Assembly: GCA_947252455.1 (NCBI GenBank)
Contig: CAMXVQ010000017.1
Location: forward strand, 1 to 22,721
Direction of reading: 5' to 3'
DNA length: 22,721 nucleotides
From: an uncultured Atopobium sp.
Lineage (GTDB): Bacteria > Actinomycetota > Coriobacteriia > Coriobacteriales > Atopobiaceae
Position 1 is the first letter of the stretch, and each line of letters opens with the position of its first letter. The notes beneath the pieces were generated by a model. The model saw nothing but the letters and a program-made list of their open reading frames with translations. It was not told the DNA's origin and did not search any database. A program made the position numbers and the translations under genes. Positions 1 to 8,248 of this stretch are shown piece after piece.

Positions 1-73
1 TTTACATCGCTACAACAAATGCGCTCATCTCTCAACGCGCACATCTCTGTGTTCTGAACTTAAAGGAGCAGGT

Positions 74-1594
74 ATGCAAGATCAAACGCATGATCCAAAC
101 GGTTTTGATTCGCACGCGCATAAAAATGATGCGGAAAAATTAGCAAATAAGACGCCAGACACGCTGGATGATCACGATGGTGAGGCACTGGGTGCTCACG
201 ATGGCGAAGCACCAGATCAAGCACCAGATTCACTGGTCAATCAAGACAGCAATCTTGAACACGCGGCCTCAAACAATGCAGATTTGGATTCCTTAGAGTT
301 ACAAGACAGCGTAACAGACGCAGCAAGCAAAAGCGAAGAAACTGCAAGCGCGCAGGATTCAGAAGCTTCACCAGCCGTTTTGCATAAGAATGTTTTCAAA
401 AATCTTGCTGAGCAAACAAAAGAAAAGACGCACCACAGGCGACATAAAGTTTTTTCGGCTGTTAAAGCATTTTTGTGCCTTGTAGTACTTGTTATTGTAC
501 TTGCGGCGCTTGCATTTGTTGGATATGCCGCCTATCTTGAGAGCCACTATTCGCGCATAGCCGATAATAAAATGCTTAAAATTGAAAGTCCACGCGCCGA
601 AATTGAAGGTGGTCAGCCTCAACAGGTGTCCTACGACACCACCTATACACTTACTACGTATAACGTAGGTTTTGGTGCATATACGCCCGATTATACCTTC
701 TTTATGGATAAAGGCGTTATGAAGGACGGCACACCTAAACAAGGTGTACATGGAAAGGCGGTAAGTCTAGAAAGCGTAGAAGCTGCAACTCAAGGATCAA
801 TTGCAACGATTGCGAGCGCGGTAAATGGATCCGCGCCCGACTTTATGTTCTTCCAAGAGATCGACACCGATTCTGATAGAAGTTATCACGTTAACCAAGT
901 AAAGGCCGTTAAAGATACATTTTCTACCTACGAATCAAGTTTTGCGTCTAATTTCCATTCGGGCTTTCTTGCCTACCCCTTACACGATATGCACGGAAAG
1001 GTTAATTCGGGAATTCTTACCTTATCGCGCGTTAACATGATAAATTCTATTCGCAGAAGCTATCCTGTTACCACTGATTTCCCTGATAAATACTTTGACT
1101 TAGATAGATGTTTTCAAATTACACGCTATAAACTTCCCGATAAACATTCGCTGGTGCTCATCAATTCGCATATGTCGGCCTACGATAAGGGCGGAAAATT
1201 TAGAGCAGCGCAGCTTAAGATGCTTACTGATATCCTTGTTAGCGAGTATGCAAAGGGCAATTATGTGATTGCAGGCGGTGATTGGAATCACGCTCTATGT
1301 GATTCGTTGGAACTTTATCCAAGCCAGCAAGGTATTCCCGATTGGGTGAAACCGCTTAATGCAAGTGACCTTCCACAAGGCTTTACCTGCGTTGCAGCGG
1401 ATAATTTATCAGAAGTTCCAACGTGTAGAGGCGATGATATTGCTTATGAAAAGGGTGTAACGTATACCACAACCGTAGACGGTTTTATTGTTTCAAATAA
1501 TGTTGAAGCACAAGCGCATAATATAGATACGGGATTTGCAACGAGCGACCATAATCCTGTTCTGCTAACATTTAAGCTCAAAGCTGCTGCGTAA
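74..1594 (+). CDS. Membrane-anchored endonuclease/exonuclease/phosphatase (EEP) family protein
   Basis: 506-residue protein. Residues 1-120 are acidic, Asp/Ala/Gln-rich and probably disordered, with a short HDGEA duplication. A basic HHRRHK patch precedes one membrane helix (about 131-154), so the N-terminus should be cytoplasmic and the C-terminal catalytic domain extracellular (topology inferred). The EEP fold is shown by YNVGF (N197), QE (E262), NSH (H366), GGDWN (D403, N405) and terminal SDHNP (D492, H493), the metal-binding and catalytic positions of the DNase I / sphingomyelinase / inositol-phosphatase superfamily. The substrate cannot be read from sequence: nuclease, phosphodiesterase and phospholipase are all possible. 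The ATG follows AAAGGAG at 62-68. It stands alone on the plus strand and ends in a hairpin terminator shared with the opposing operon. Fold confident; function unknown. Confidence 0.85.
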   Translation: MQDQTHDPNGFDSHAHKNDAEKLANKTPDTLDDHDGEALGAHDGEAPDQAPDSLVNQDSNLEHAASNNADLDSLELQDSVTDAASKSEETASAQDSEASPAVLHKNVFKNLAEQTKEKTHHRRHKVFSAVKAFLCLVVLVIVLAALAFVGYAAYLESHYSRIADNKMLKIESPRAEIEGGQPQQVSYDTTYTLTTYNVGFGAYTPDYTFFMDKGVMKDGTPKQGVHGKAVSLESVEAATQGSIATIASAVNGSAPDFMFFQEIDTDSDRSYHVNQVKAVKDTFSTYESSFASNFHSGFLAYPLHDMHGKVNSGILTLSRVNMINSIRRSYPVTTDFPDKYFDLDRCFQITRYKLPDKHSLVLINSHMSAYDKGGKFRAAQLKMLTDILVSEYAKGNYVIAGGDWNHALCDSLELYPSQQGIPDWVKPLNASDLPQGFTCVAADNLSEVPTCRGDDIAYEKGVTYTTTVDGFIVSNNVEAQAHNIDTGFATSDHNPVLLTFKLKAAA

Positions 1595-1658
1595 GCTAGG
1601 ATAAAGGTACTTAGATCGCCTAAGAAGTACTGCATGAGTACATTAGTTCGTGTACAAG

Positions 1659-1687
1659 AAGCGCCCAGGCACAAAGCTTGGGCGCTT
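1659..1687. terminator. Bidirectional hairpin terminator between convergent genes
   Basis: A 12-bp stem (1659-1670 with 1676-1687, one G-T wobble) and a 5-nt ACAAA loop. On the plus strand it is followed by ATTTGTTTTG, a fair U-tract; on the minus strand the tract is weaker (CTTG). It lies 65 bp after the EEP gene stop and 95 bp after the nadE stop, so it fits as a shared terminator of the two convergent units. Confidence 0.75.
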
Positions 1688-1781
1688 ATTTGTTTTGTAT
1701 GGAAAGTTGTACACACCTGTGCGTATCGCTTGGCGCGTGAGTTAAACATGTGTTTTAACGTGTTGTATGCTCTTTTGAGCG

Positions 1782-3725
1782 CTATTCAAAAGATTGGAGA
1801 TCGCGAAGCCAATCGGTACAAAGTGCATCAGAAGGCATTCTAAAGTCACCACGCGGAGAAAGTGCGCACGAACCAACCTTGGGTCCATCGGGTAAGCAGC
1901 TACGCTTAAACTGTTGACTAAAGAACCTGCGATAAAACGTTTTAAGCCACATAAGGATCGTTTTTTTATCGTAGCTATCTGCAAAAGCTGTTTGCGCCAA
2001 GCGAAAGACTTTTGAAGGCCTAAAACCGCGTCTTAAGACTTGATATAAGAAAAAGTCGTGAAGCTCATACGGGCCAACTAAGTCCTCGGTCTTTTGCGCG
2101 ATGGTGCCATCATCATGCGCTGGTAAAAGCTCGGGCGACACCGGCGTAGCCAAAATATCAAGTAATACATCTTGTAAATCCTGCGATTCATCAAAAGACG
2201 TAGAGCAACTATGGACAACGTGTGCAACTACATGACGAACAAGTGTTTTGGGAACTCCAACATTAACAGCATACATCGACATGTGGTCACCGTTGTAGGT
2301 TGCCCAACCAAGCGCAAGCTCGGACAGATCACCTGTACCAATTACCAGCGCACCTTCCTGATTGGCAATGTCCATAAGAATCTGCGTGCGTTCGCGCGCC
2401 TGAGAATTTTCGTACACAACATCTTTATCGTGAACATCGTGGGCAATATCTTCAAAATGCTGTAAAACAGCTGCAGAAATGGGAATTTCTTTGAGCGTTG
2501 CATGAAGGACATCGGCTAAAACAGCCGCATTACCATGAGTTCTTTCGGTAGTACCAAAGCCTGGCATGGTAACCGCTATAATTCCTGCACGATCAAGCCC
2601 TATCATATCAAAGGCGCGCGCACAAACCAACAGCGCAAGCGTTGAATCAAGACCGCCTGATACACCAAGCACGACAGTTTTTGTATGCGTATGTAAAAGT
2701 CGCTTAGCAAGGCCGTGAGCCTGAATAGAAAGCACATCTTCGGCACGGGCGGAGAGCTCGGCAGTTTGGGCAGGCACAAAGGGATGCGGATCAATAAAAC
2801 GTGTAAGCGTACAGGGGCGCACCTGCAGGTCAAATGAGGTGGTCACATACGTTTTTATGGCGGCAATAGTGCTGGTAAACGTAGACGTACGACGACGCTC
2901 CTGATCAAGCATGTCTACATCTATCTCGGTAGAAACACCTGTATGTGAAAATGGCTTACTTTCGGCCAAGAGCGTGCCGTTTTCGGCAATAAGATTATGC
3001 GAAGAAAACACCAGATCTTGAGTTGACTCCGTCCACCCAGCGCAAGCGTATACATATCCTGCTATCAAATGAGCACTTTGATTGGTAACTAAATTACGAC
3101 GATATGCGCACTTGCCAATTTGTGCATCTGATGCGGACAAATTGCAGATAATTGTTGCACCAGCTAAAGCATGAGCAATAGAGGGCGGACAAAGTGTCCA
3201 AAGATCTTCGCAAATTTCTACAGCAACCGTCAACTGAGGTACAGAATTGCAGGTAAAAAGTTGATTCATGCCAAAAGGAACATGAGAAAACGATGCAAAA
3301 TTGATATAGGTTACCTCGTGTTCACCTGGGGTAAAATGGCGTAGCTCGTAAAACTCGTTATAAGTAGGAAGCGCGTGTTTTGGAACAATACCCAAAAGAC
3401 GCCCACGATGAAAAACAATTGCACAGTTATAAAGGTTAGATCTCACCGAAACAGGTGCACCCACTAAGATAAGAGCATCAAGGTTAGCACATTTTTGTAT
3501 CAAGCGTTCTACGCCTTGTTGAGCTTCGGTGATAAGTTGTGCTTGCCAAAACAAATCTTCGCAGGTATATCCTGTTATGCTTAGCTCAGGCAACACAATA
3601 AGGCGTGCCTCATCGTCGCGGTAAGCACTTAAAATTTCTTCATAGCATGCTGCAACATTTTCTGAAACACACCCCACCTGTACATGCGGCGAGCGTGTAG
3701 CAACCTTTATAAAACCGTCTTTCAT
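1782..3725 (-). CDS. nadE: Glutamine-dependent NAD(+) synthase
   Basis: 647 residues, the usual length of the two-domain enzyme. It makes NAD from nicotinate adenine dinucleotide, ATP and ammonia released from glutamine. The N-terminal nitrilase-type glutaminase domain (1 to about 280) has the full Glu-Lys-Cys triad: E47 in LPELSITGY, K116 in VPKHALP and C172 in EICEDLW. The C-terminal synthetase domain has the P-loop SGGLDS (356-361) and later GTGDLSELALGW. The frame is open 32 codons further upstream, but that part lies inside the preceding gene. The ATG at 3725 sits one base after the tsaD stop and has AAAGGAG 12 bases before it, so I chose it. It is the last gene of the tsaE-tsaBID-nadE operon. 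Very confident. Confidence 0.96.
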   Translation of the reverse strand: MKDGFIKVATRSPHVQVGCVSENVAACYEEILSAYRDDEARLIVLPELSITGYTCEDLFWQAQLITEAQQGVERLIQKCANLDALILVGAPVSVRSNLYNCAIVFHRGRLLGIVPKHALPTYNEFYELRHFTPGEHEVTYINFASFSHVPFGMNQLFTCNSVPQLTVAVEICEDLWTLCPPSIAHALAGATIICNLSASDAQIGKCAYRRNLVTNQSAHLIAGYVYACAGWTESTQDLVFSSHNLIAENGTLLAESKPFSHTGVSTEIDVDMLDQERRRTSTFTSTIAAIKTYVTTSFDLQVRPCTLTRFIDPHPFVPAQTAELSARAEDVLSIQAHGLAKRLLHTHTKTVVLGVSGGLDSTLALLVCARAFDMIGLDRAGIIAVTMPGFGTTERTHGNAAVLADVLHATLKEIPISAAVLQHFEDIAHDVHDKDVVYENSQARERTQILMDIANQEGALVIGTGDLSELALGWATYNGDHMSMYAVNVGVPKTLVRHVVAHVVHSCSTSFDESQDLQDVLLDILATPVSPELLPAHDDGTIAQKTEDLVGPYELHDFFLYQVLRRGFRPSKVFRLAQTAFADSYDKKTILMWLKTFYRRFFSQQFKRSCLPDGPKVGSCALSPRGDFRMPSDALCTDWLRDLQSFE

Positions 3726-3726
3726 A

Positions 3727-6270
3727 CTAATGTGAGGCTCCTTTACCTGTGCCGTGAGGAAAACGTTTAGGAGGCCAGTTAGGCGATACGCAAGGCTGTG
3801 CCAAACAAGACCAATCACCAAACTTAGAATTAGGATTTGCGTCTAATGAAAAGTCAGCAAAGATGCCTGCGCGCCAATTCCTCAGTGCAACCAGGGCAAT
3901 CATGGCGCCGTTATCACCGCAAACAACCATCGGTGGAACAGTTACACGTATGCCTTTTTTGGTAAACGCCTCGATATAAGCATCGCGCAGCTCTTTATTA
4001 GCAGCAACTCCGCCACCTACACAAAAATCACGCGCACCCGTTTGTTTAAGTGCTTCGTAAGCTTTTGCAACTTGAACATCTATGATAGCTGCCTCAAACG
4101 AAGCCGCAAGATCGGGTAAATTGATGGGTCTACCTGCTTGATTTTCGTGCTCAATGTAGGTAATAACCGAAGTTTTTAAGCCCGAAAGCGAAAAACTATA
4201 GTCGTGCGAATGAAGCATTGCGCGAGGAAAATGAATTGCTCGCTTATTACCTTTAGCAGCGAGTTTAGAAATGATAGGACCACCTGGATAGCCTAAGCCC
4301 AAAGCTTTTGAAACCTTGTCAAAAGCCTCTCCTACTGCGTCGTCAATCGTTGCTCCTAAAATTTCGTAGACGCCCCATGCTTTAACATGAACAAGCAGCG
4401 TATTTCCACCCGACACCAACGATGCAATAAACGGTGGCTTAAGATCGTTTGTTTCGTACAGATTTGCAAGCATATGCCCTTCGAGGTGGTTTACTGCGAT
4501 AAGTTTAAGATGAGCACCTGCTGCCAAGCCTTTTGCAAAAGCAACGCCAACAACCAACGCACCGACAAGACCAGGACCTGCCGTTACTCCTACAGCTGAA
4601 AGATCCTGCGGAATCAAGGTATCAAGGCCGAGCTTCTCACCAGCTTGTTGCATAACTTCTTCAAATACGCCAACAATAGCTTCTACATGCTTACGTGAAG
4701 CAATTTCGGGGACAACACCGCCAAAACGTGAATGAAAATCAAGCGAAGTTGCAACTACATTTGCAAGCACTTCACCATGGGAATCAATAATAGCAAGGCC
4801 TGTTTCATCGCAGGAAGATTCAATGGCCAAGATAAGATCACCAGCATGCCTAAGCGCGTCTAGGCCCGCTTGCGAGCGCGTGGCAGCCTCAATAGGCCAT
4901 GGGCGCACAGAAGCGGCAGGACGTGCCTGTTCTTTTTTATGAAGAAGTGTGGTGTCAAGAGGCAAAGCCGCACGAAGCACAAGTGCATCGTGACCTTTTC
5001 CGTAATAATCTTTTCGCGTTGCAATGCGTGTAAATCCAAGTTTGTTATACAGTGCACAAGCAGGTGCATTATCTGCTTCTACCTCAAGCGAAACCGAAGT
5101 ACAGCCATACATTTGACCGTCGTAGGCTACACGCTCAAGCAGACGCTCTCCAATATGGTTTTGCCTACGCGCTTTAGCAACGGCAATATCGCTTATCTGG
5201 AACTCGTCACCCGATAGCACCGCACCTGCAAATCCAATAATATCTGCTTCGTCATGAGCAACCCACCACGAACGATTGGGTTGACTTAACTCGTCTGCAA
5301 ACATCTGCTCGGTCCAGGGCGTATGATGCGTTTGAGCATGGCTGGCTTTTTCGAGTGCACAAACACTTTGTACATCGTTTACCGACATAGGACGCAACTG
5401 GCAATGAAGACCTGCTAATTCATCGTTTACACCAGTTGTTTGTACCTGAGCGGGCTCTTTCATGCCAAGCCTTTGGCGTTCATGTTCTTCGGCATCGGAA
5501 AGACGTGTGTACACAGGAAGCACCAAAGCAGGATCTCCGCTTTTAAGTTGGTTGTGAGTAAGCGCATAGACATAAGCTTGTATAAGGCCGCTTCCACTTG
5601 GGTGCCATAAAGACTCATCCGCAATACGAGTAAGGCCTGCTCCTTTAAAGAGATCTGAGTATTTAGTGAATGCATCTCCTGAGAATAAAAGTTCATCTTT
5701 ATCGGCGCGCGCGCAAAATTCTTGGACGGCGACATCGGCTTTTACAACGCGCTCAAGCGCAAACGTGCGCAAAGCTCCTTCTTGGGTTAAATCATAAATT
5801 CCGGGGTAAACTTCTTTTCTCATAGCATCGGCCACTACGGCAACGCGACCTCTTACCCCTTGGAGCCACATATTCCATGCAACACTGTCAAGCGTCGATA
5901 CACCGTACAATTTTTTGCTCATGCCGCAAGAAAGGCCCTTTGCGGTAGCAATGCCAATTCTCACACCCGTAAATGAGCCAGGACCTCGTCCAACTATAAC
6001 TGCGTCAACATCATCAAGCGACGTATGCGCGCTATCCAAGCAGCCAAGCATGGTATTAACAAGCTCTACATTTGCACGACGACGGCATAGGTGGTCTTGC
6101 GCGTAAACATCAACTACCTTAAAAGAGGCGTTCTGCGGAAGAGAGCTTTCCTTTTCTGCATCAAGTTGAGTGGGTGAATCCAAAACAACACGCGCAGTTG
6201 CGCAAGCAAACATATCGGTAGATGTATCAAATGCAACTACATGGCACGATTTTTGAGTAGCAAAATTCAT
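3727..6270 (-). CDS. tsaD: TsaB-RimI-TsaD triple fusion (t6A37 tRNA modification plus N-acetyltransferase)
   Basis: 847 residues holding three normally separate proteins. TsaB (about 10-268) has GRGPGSFTGVR (94-104), the dimerisation partner of TsaD. A GNAT domain of RimI type (about 290-437) normally acetylates the ribosomal S18 N-terminus; its acetyl-CoA loop reads RRQNHIGERL, with His in place of the first Gly of RxxGxG. TsaD (about 478-815) has ESSCDETG (484-491), metal ligands H595 and H599 in NHLEGHM, GGNT, and VCGDNGAM with D785; it transfers threonylcarbamoyl to A37 of ANN-decoding tRNAs. A roughly 30-residue tail follows. The GTG at 6279 is in frame, but the ATG at 6270 is 8 bases after GGAG, so I chose it; that Shine-Dalgarno shares bases with the tsaE stop (TAAGGAG), implying translational coupling. 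Confidence 0.95.
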   Translation of the reverse strand: MNFATQKSCHVVAFDTSTDMFACATARVVLDSPTQLDAEKESSLPQNASFKVVDVYAQDHLCRRRANVELVNTMLGCLDSAHTSLDDVDAVIVGRGPGSFTGVRIGIATAKGLSCGMSKKLYGVSTLDSVAWNMWLQGVRGRVAVVADAMRKEVYPGIYDLTQEGALRTFALERVVKADVAVQEFCARADKDELLFSGDAFTKYSDLFKGAGLTRIADESLWHPSGSGLIQAYVYALTHNQLKSGDPALVLPVYTRLSDAEEHERQRLGMKEPAQVQTTGVNDELAGLHCQLRPMSVNDVQSVCALEKASHAQTHHTPWTEQMFADELSQPNRSWWVAHDEADIIGFAGAVLSGDEFQISDIAVAKARRQNHIGERLLERVAYDGQMYGCTSVSLEVEADNAPACALYNKLGFTRIATRKDYYGKGHDALVLRAALPLDTTLLHKKEQARPAASVRPWPIEAATRSQAGLDALRHAGDLILAIESSCDETGLAIIDSHGEVLANVVATSLDFHSRFGGVVPEIASRKHVEAIVGVFEEVMQQAGEKLGLDTLIPQDLSAVGVTAGPGLVGALVVGVAFAKGLAAGAHLKLIAVNHLEGHMLANLYETNDLKPPFIASLVSGGNTLLVHVKAWGVYEILGATIDDAVGEAFDKVSKALGLGYPGGPIISKLAAKGNKRAIHFPRAMLHSHDYSFSLSGLKTSVITYIEHENQAGRPINLPDLAASFEAAIIDVQVAKAYEALKQTGARDFCVGGGVAANKELRDAYIEAFTKKGIRVTVPPMVVCGDNGAMIALVALRNWRAGIFADFSLDANPNSKFGDWSCLAQPCVSPNWPPKRFPHGTGKGASH

Positions 6271-6282
6271 AGAGTTCACTCC

Positions 6283-6813
6283 TTACGCACAAAAATGCGA
6301 ACTTATCTGGTCGACAAGGTGGTGCATATGGTCATTATGTGCAATAAAGCTAATTTGACGAGGCGGTTCATCCATAGTTTCCGCATCTTGCGATAAGCGT
6401 GTAATAACAACGTCCATACGATCTGGGCCAATTTCATCAACAAATTGCTCGCCCCACTCGATAACGCATGGACCGTCTGAATCCAAAACATCGTACAAAC
6501 CGGTATCTTCTAGTTGTTCGGGAGTGCTCAGACGATACAAATCAAAGTGATACAGTGGCATATGTGCACCTTCGTACACCATTTCGATAGTAAATGTTGG
6601 GCTGGTAACATCGTCAGTAATCTGCATACCTGCAGCGATGCCTTTTGTCAGCTGAGTTTTTCCCGCACCCAAATCACCCGTTAAAATAAGAACATCACCT
6701 GCAGAAAGAAGCGTTCCAAGCAACGTACCCAAGGCTTGCGTTTGCTCTGTTGACACCGTAATAAACGTTCCTGGCGATGTCATATGTATAGACGAACAGA
6801 TGTTCTTATCCAT
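6283..6813 (-). CDS. tsaE: tRNA threonylcarbamoyladenosine biosynthesis ATPase TsaE
   Basis: 176-residue P-loop ATPase that drives turnover of the TsaB-TsaD-TsaE complex in t6A37 synthesis. Visible motifs: Walker A GDLGAGKT (46-53), switch motif SPTF (71-74), HFDLYR (89-94) and the IEWGE strand (118-122), all diagnostic of TsaE. It is slightly longer than typical TsaE (about 150), with extra residues at both ends. The ATG at 6813 has GGGAGGG ahead of it. First gene of the operon; its TAA stop overlaps the ribosome binding site of the TsaB-RimI-TsaD fusion, so all t6A-complex genes except tsaC are consecutive. Confident. Confidence 0.95.
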   Translation of the reverse strand: MDKNICSSIHMTSPGTFITVSTEQTQALGTLLGTLLSAGDVLILTGDLGAGKTQLTKGIAAGMQITDDVTSPTFTIEMVYEGAHMPLYHFDLYRLSTPEQLEDTGLYDVLDSDGPCVIEWGEQFVDEIGPDRMDVVITRLSQDAETMDEPPRQISFIAHNDHMHHLVDQISSHFCA

Positions 6814-6846
6814 TGAGATCCCTCCCCGGGATATATGAGCATAAAA

Positions 6847-6877
6847 GTTACACGGTACAAACTATGTAACAATTATA
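6847..6877 (-). promoter_or_regulatory. Possible promoter of the tsaE operon
   Basis: A perfect TATAAT (minus strand, 6872-6877) lies 59 bp upstream of tsaE, right after the alr stop. No good -35 is visible at the standard distance. A short inverted repeat GTTAC...GTAAC (6847-6851 / 6866-6870) follows the -10 and could be an operator or chance. Alternatively the operon is read through from alr. Confidence 0.3.
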
Positions 6878-6884
6878 GCCATTC

Positions 6885-8042
6885 TTAGAGGTAGATGCGC
6901 TCTAAGCGTAAGGAGAAATCACAAAGAACTTCGTAATTGATGGTGTTGCGCAAAGCTGCTAGTTCATCGGCACTGATGTATTCTGCGCCATCCTCACCTA
7001 ATACGGTAACAACATCACCGCGCTCAATAGGCTCAAAGCCTTGGGGATGGGCAAGCGTTTGGAGCGGATACGCAAACATGCACTGATCCATACAGATACG
7101 ACCAACCTGATGAACACGCTGTCCTTTAACTAACACATCCATTTTGTTAGACAAGCTGCGCGAAAGACCATCAGCATAGCCAAGCGGAATGGTTGCAATT
7201 TGCATATGAGGCTCGCTTACACGATAGGTCATACCATAGCTGACGCCATCACCAATACGAGGCTCAAATGTGCGCACAACGCGGGCTTTTACCGACATAA
7301 CAGGTGAAAGCTCAAGACGAGAAACCGTAGCTTCGCTGGGATGAAGACCGTAGAGACCAATACCTACACGACACATATCAAACTGTAGTTCGGGATGTAA
7401 AATGGTTGCTGCGGTATTATTGCAGTGAATAAGACCCGTATAAAATCCGGCTGCATGCAACTCGCGGATAGCATCTGAAAATACCTGATACTGACGTCTA
7501 AAATCCCAGTCGCCTTCAATATCGGCTGTAGCAAAATGCGTTGAAGTTCCAATGCAGCTAATGCCTCGATGAAAATCTATGGTGTGACGAAATTCTACCG
7601 CATCGCTTGCAGCAACCCCAACGCGTGTCATACCCGTGTCAAGAGCCATGTGATATTTTCCAACGGTATTATGCACAACACAGCGTTCGCCATACGCAAG
7701 GACAAATTCTGTAGTATAGATAGTAGGAATAAGCGAATACTCAATAAGGTCATCAATCGCTGTTTCGGGAGGCTCGCTTAGCAGAACAATTGGCTGAGTG
7801 ATACCAGATTTTCTAAGCGCAATCCCCTCGTCAACCGTTGCCACCGCAAATTGATTTGCACCAGCCGAGCTCATAGCGCGTGCACACGCAGCAGCTCCAT
7901 GACCGTATGCATCGGCCTTAACAACGCACATAAGTCTCACTGATGGATTAAGCAATTTCTTAAACGTACGAACATTGCGACGAAGCGCGGAAAGGTTGAT
8001 TTCCATCCATGACCATCTGTTATTTGGACCTATCTCTTGCAT
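6885..8042 (-). CDS. alr: Alanine racemase
   Basis: 385 residues, standard length. Converts L-alanine to D-alanine for peptidoglycan, with pyridoxal phosphate. The N-terminal TIM barrel carries VVKADAYGHG with the PLP lysine K42 and LDTGMTRVG (135-143). The C-terminal beta domain has the second catalytic base Y270 in GDGVSYGMTY and GRICMDQ (315-321), which completes the dimer active site. The ATG at 8042 is preceded by AAAGGATAGTA present twice in tandem, so two equivalent ribosome binding sites sit upstream and the nearer one decides the start. It lies between the tsaE operon and the NAD(P)H-hydrate repair gene, with 206 bp upstream, and is probably its own unit. Confident. Confidence 0.96.
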   Translation of the reverse strand: MQEIGPNNRWSWMEINLSALRRNVRTFKKLLNPSVRLMCVVKADAYGHGAAACARAMSSAGANQFAVATVDEGIALRKSGITQPIVLLSEPPETAIDDLIEYSLIPTIYTTEFVLAYGERCVVHNTVGKYHMALDTGMTRVGVAASDAVEFRHTIDFHRGISCIGTSTHFATADIEGDWDFRRQYQVFSDAIRELHAAGFYTGLIHCNNTAATILHPELQFDMCRVGIGLYGLHPSEATVSRLELSPVMSVKARVVRTFEPRIGDGVSYGMTYRVSEPHMQIATIPLGYADGLSRSLSNKMDVLVKGQRVHQVGRICMDQCMFAYPLQTLAHPQGFEPIERGDVVTVLGEDGAEYISADELAALRNTINYEVLCDFSLRLERIYL

Positions 8043-8043
8043 G

Positions 8044-8102
8044 TACTATCCTTTTACTATCCTTTGCCGAAATCTTGCAATATACGTTGTAATATACGTT
8101 GT
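8044..8102. repeat. Two perfect tandem duplications in the alr leader
   Basis: TACTATCCTTT occurs twice head to tail at 8044-8065 (11 bp units). It carries the complement of the alr ribosome binding site, so this site is duplicated. A second duplication, AATATACGTTGT twice (12 bp units), lies at 8079-8102. Both are perfect, which points to recent slippage or microhomology duplication. The rest of the 8043-8248 gap shows no gene. Confidence 0.85.
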
Positions 8103-8248
8103 AAATTGCGCTGCACAGCATGAAATTCGTGTGAAAAGTCTAATTGTGCTCATTGAGCATAAACACATGAGCTTGCGCAGATACTTTGTATGAACTGTAT
8201 AACGTAAGTTTTCATGTCCTCATATGAGCCCTATAAACGTATCAAAAC

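Noticed and set aside
1634..1843. Plus-strand open frame of 69 codons after the EEP gene
   Set aside because: It runs through the terminator hairpin and into the end of nadE, has no ribosome binding site and resembles no family.
3726..3821. Longer nadE start at 3821
   Set aside because: The extra 32 codons lie wholly within the tsaD end, are not NadE-like, and the ATG at 3725 has a good Shine-Dalgarno.
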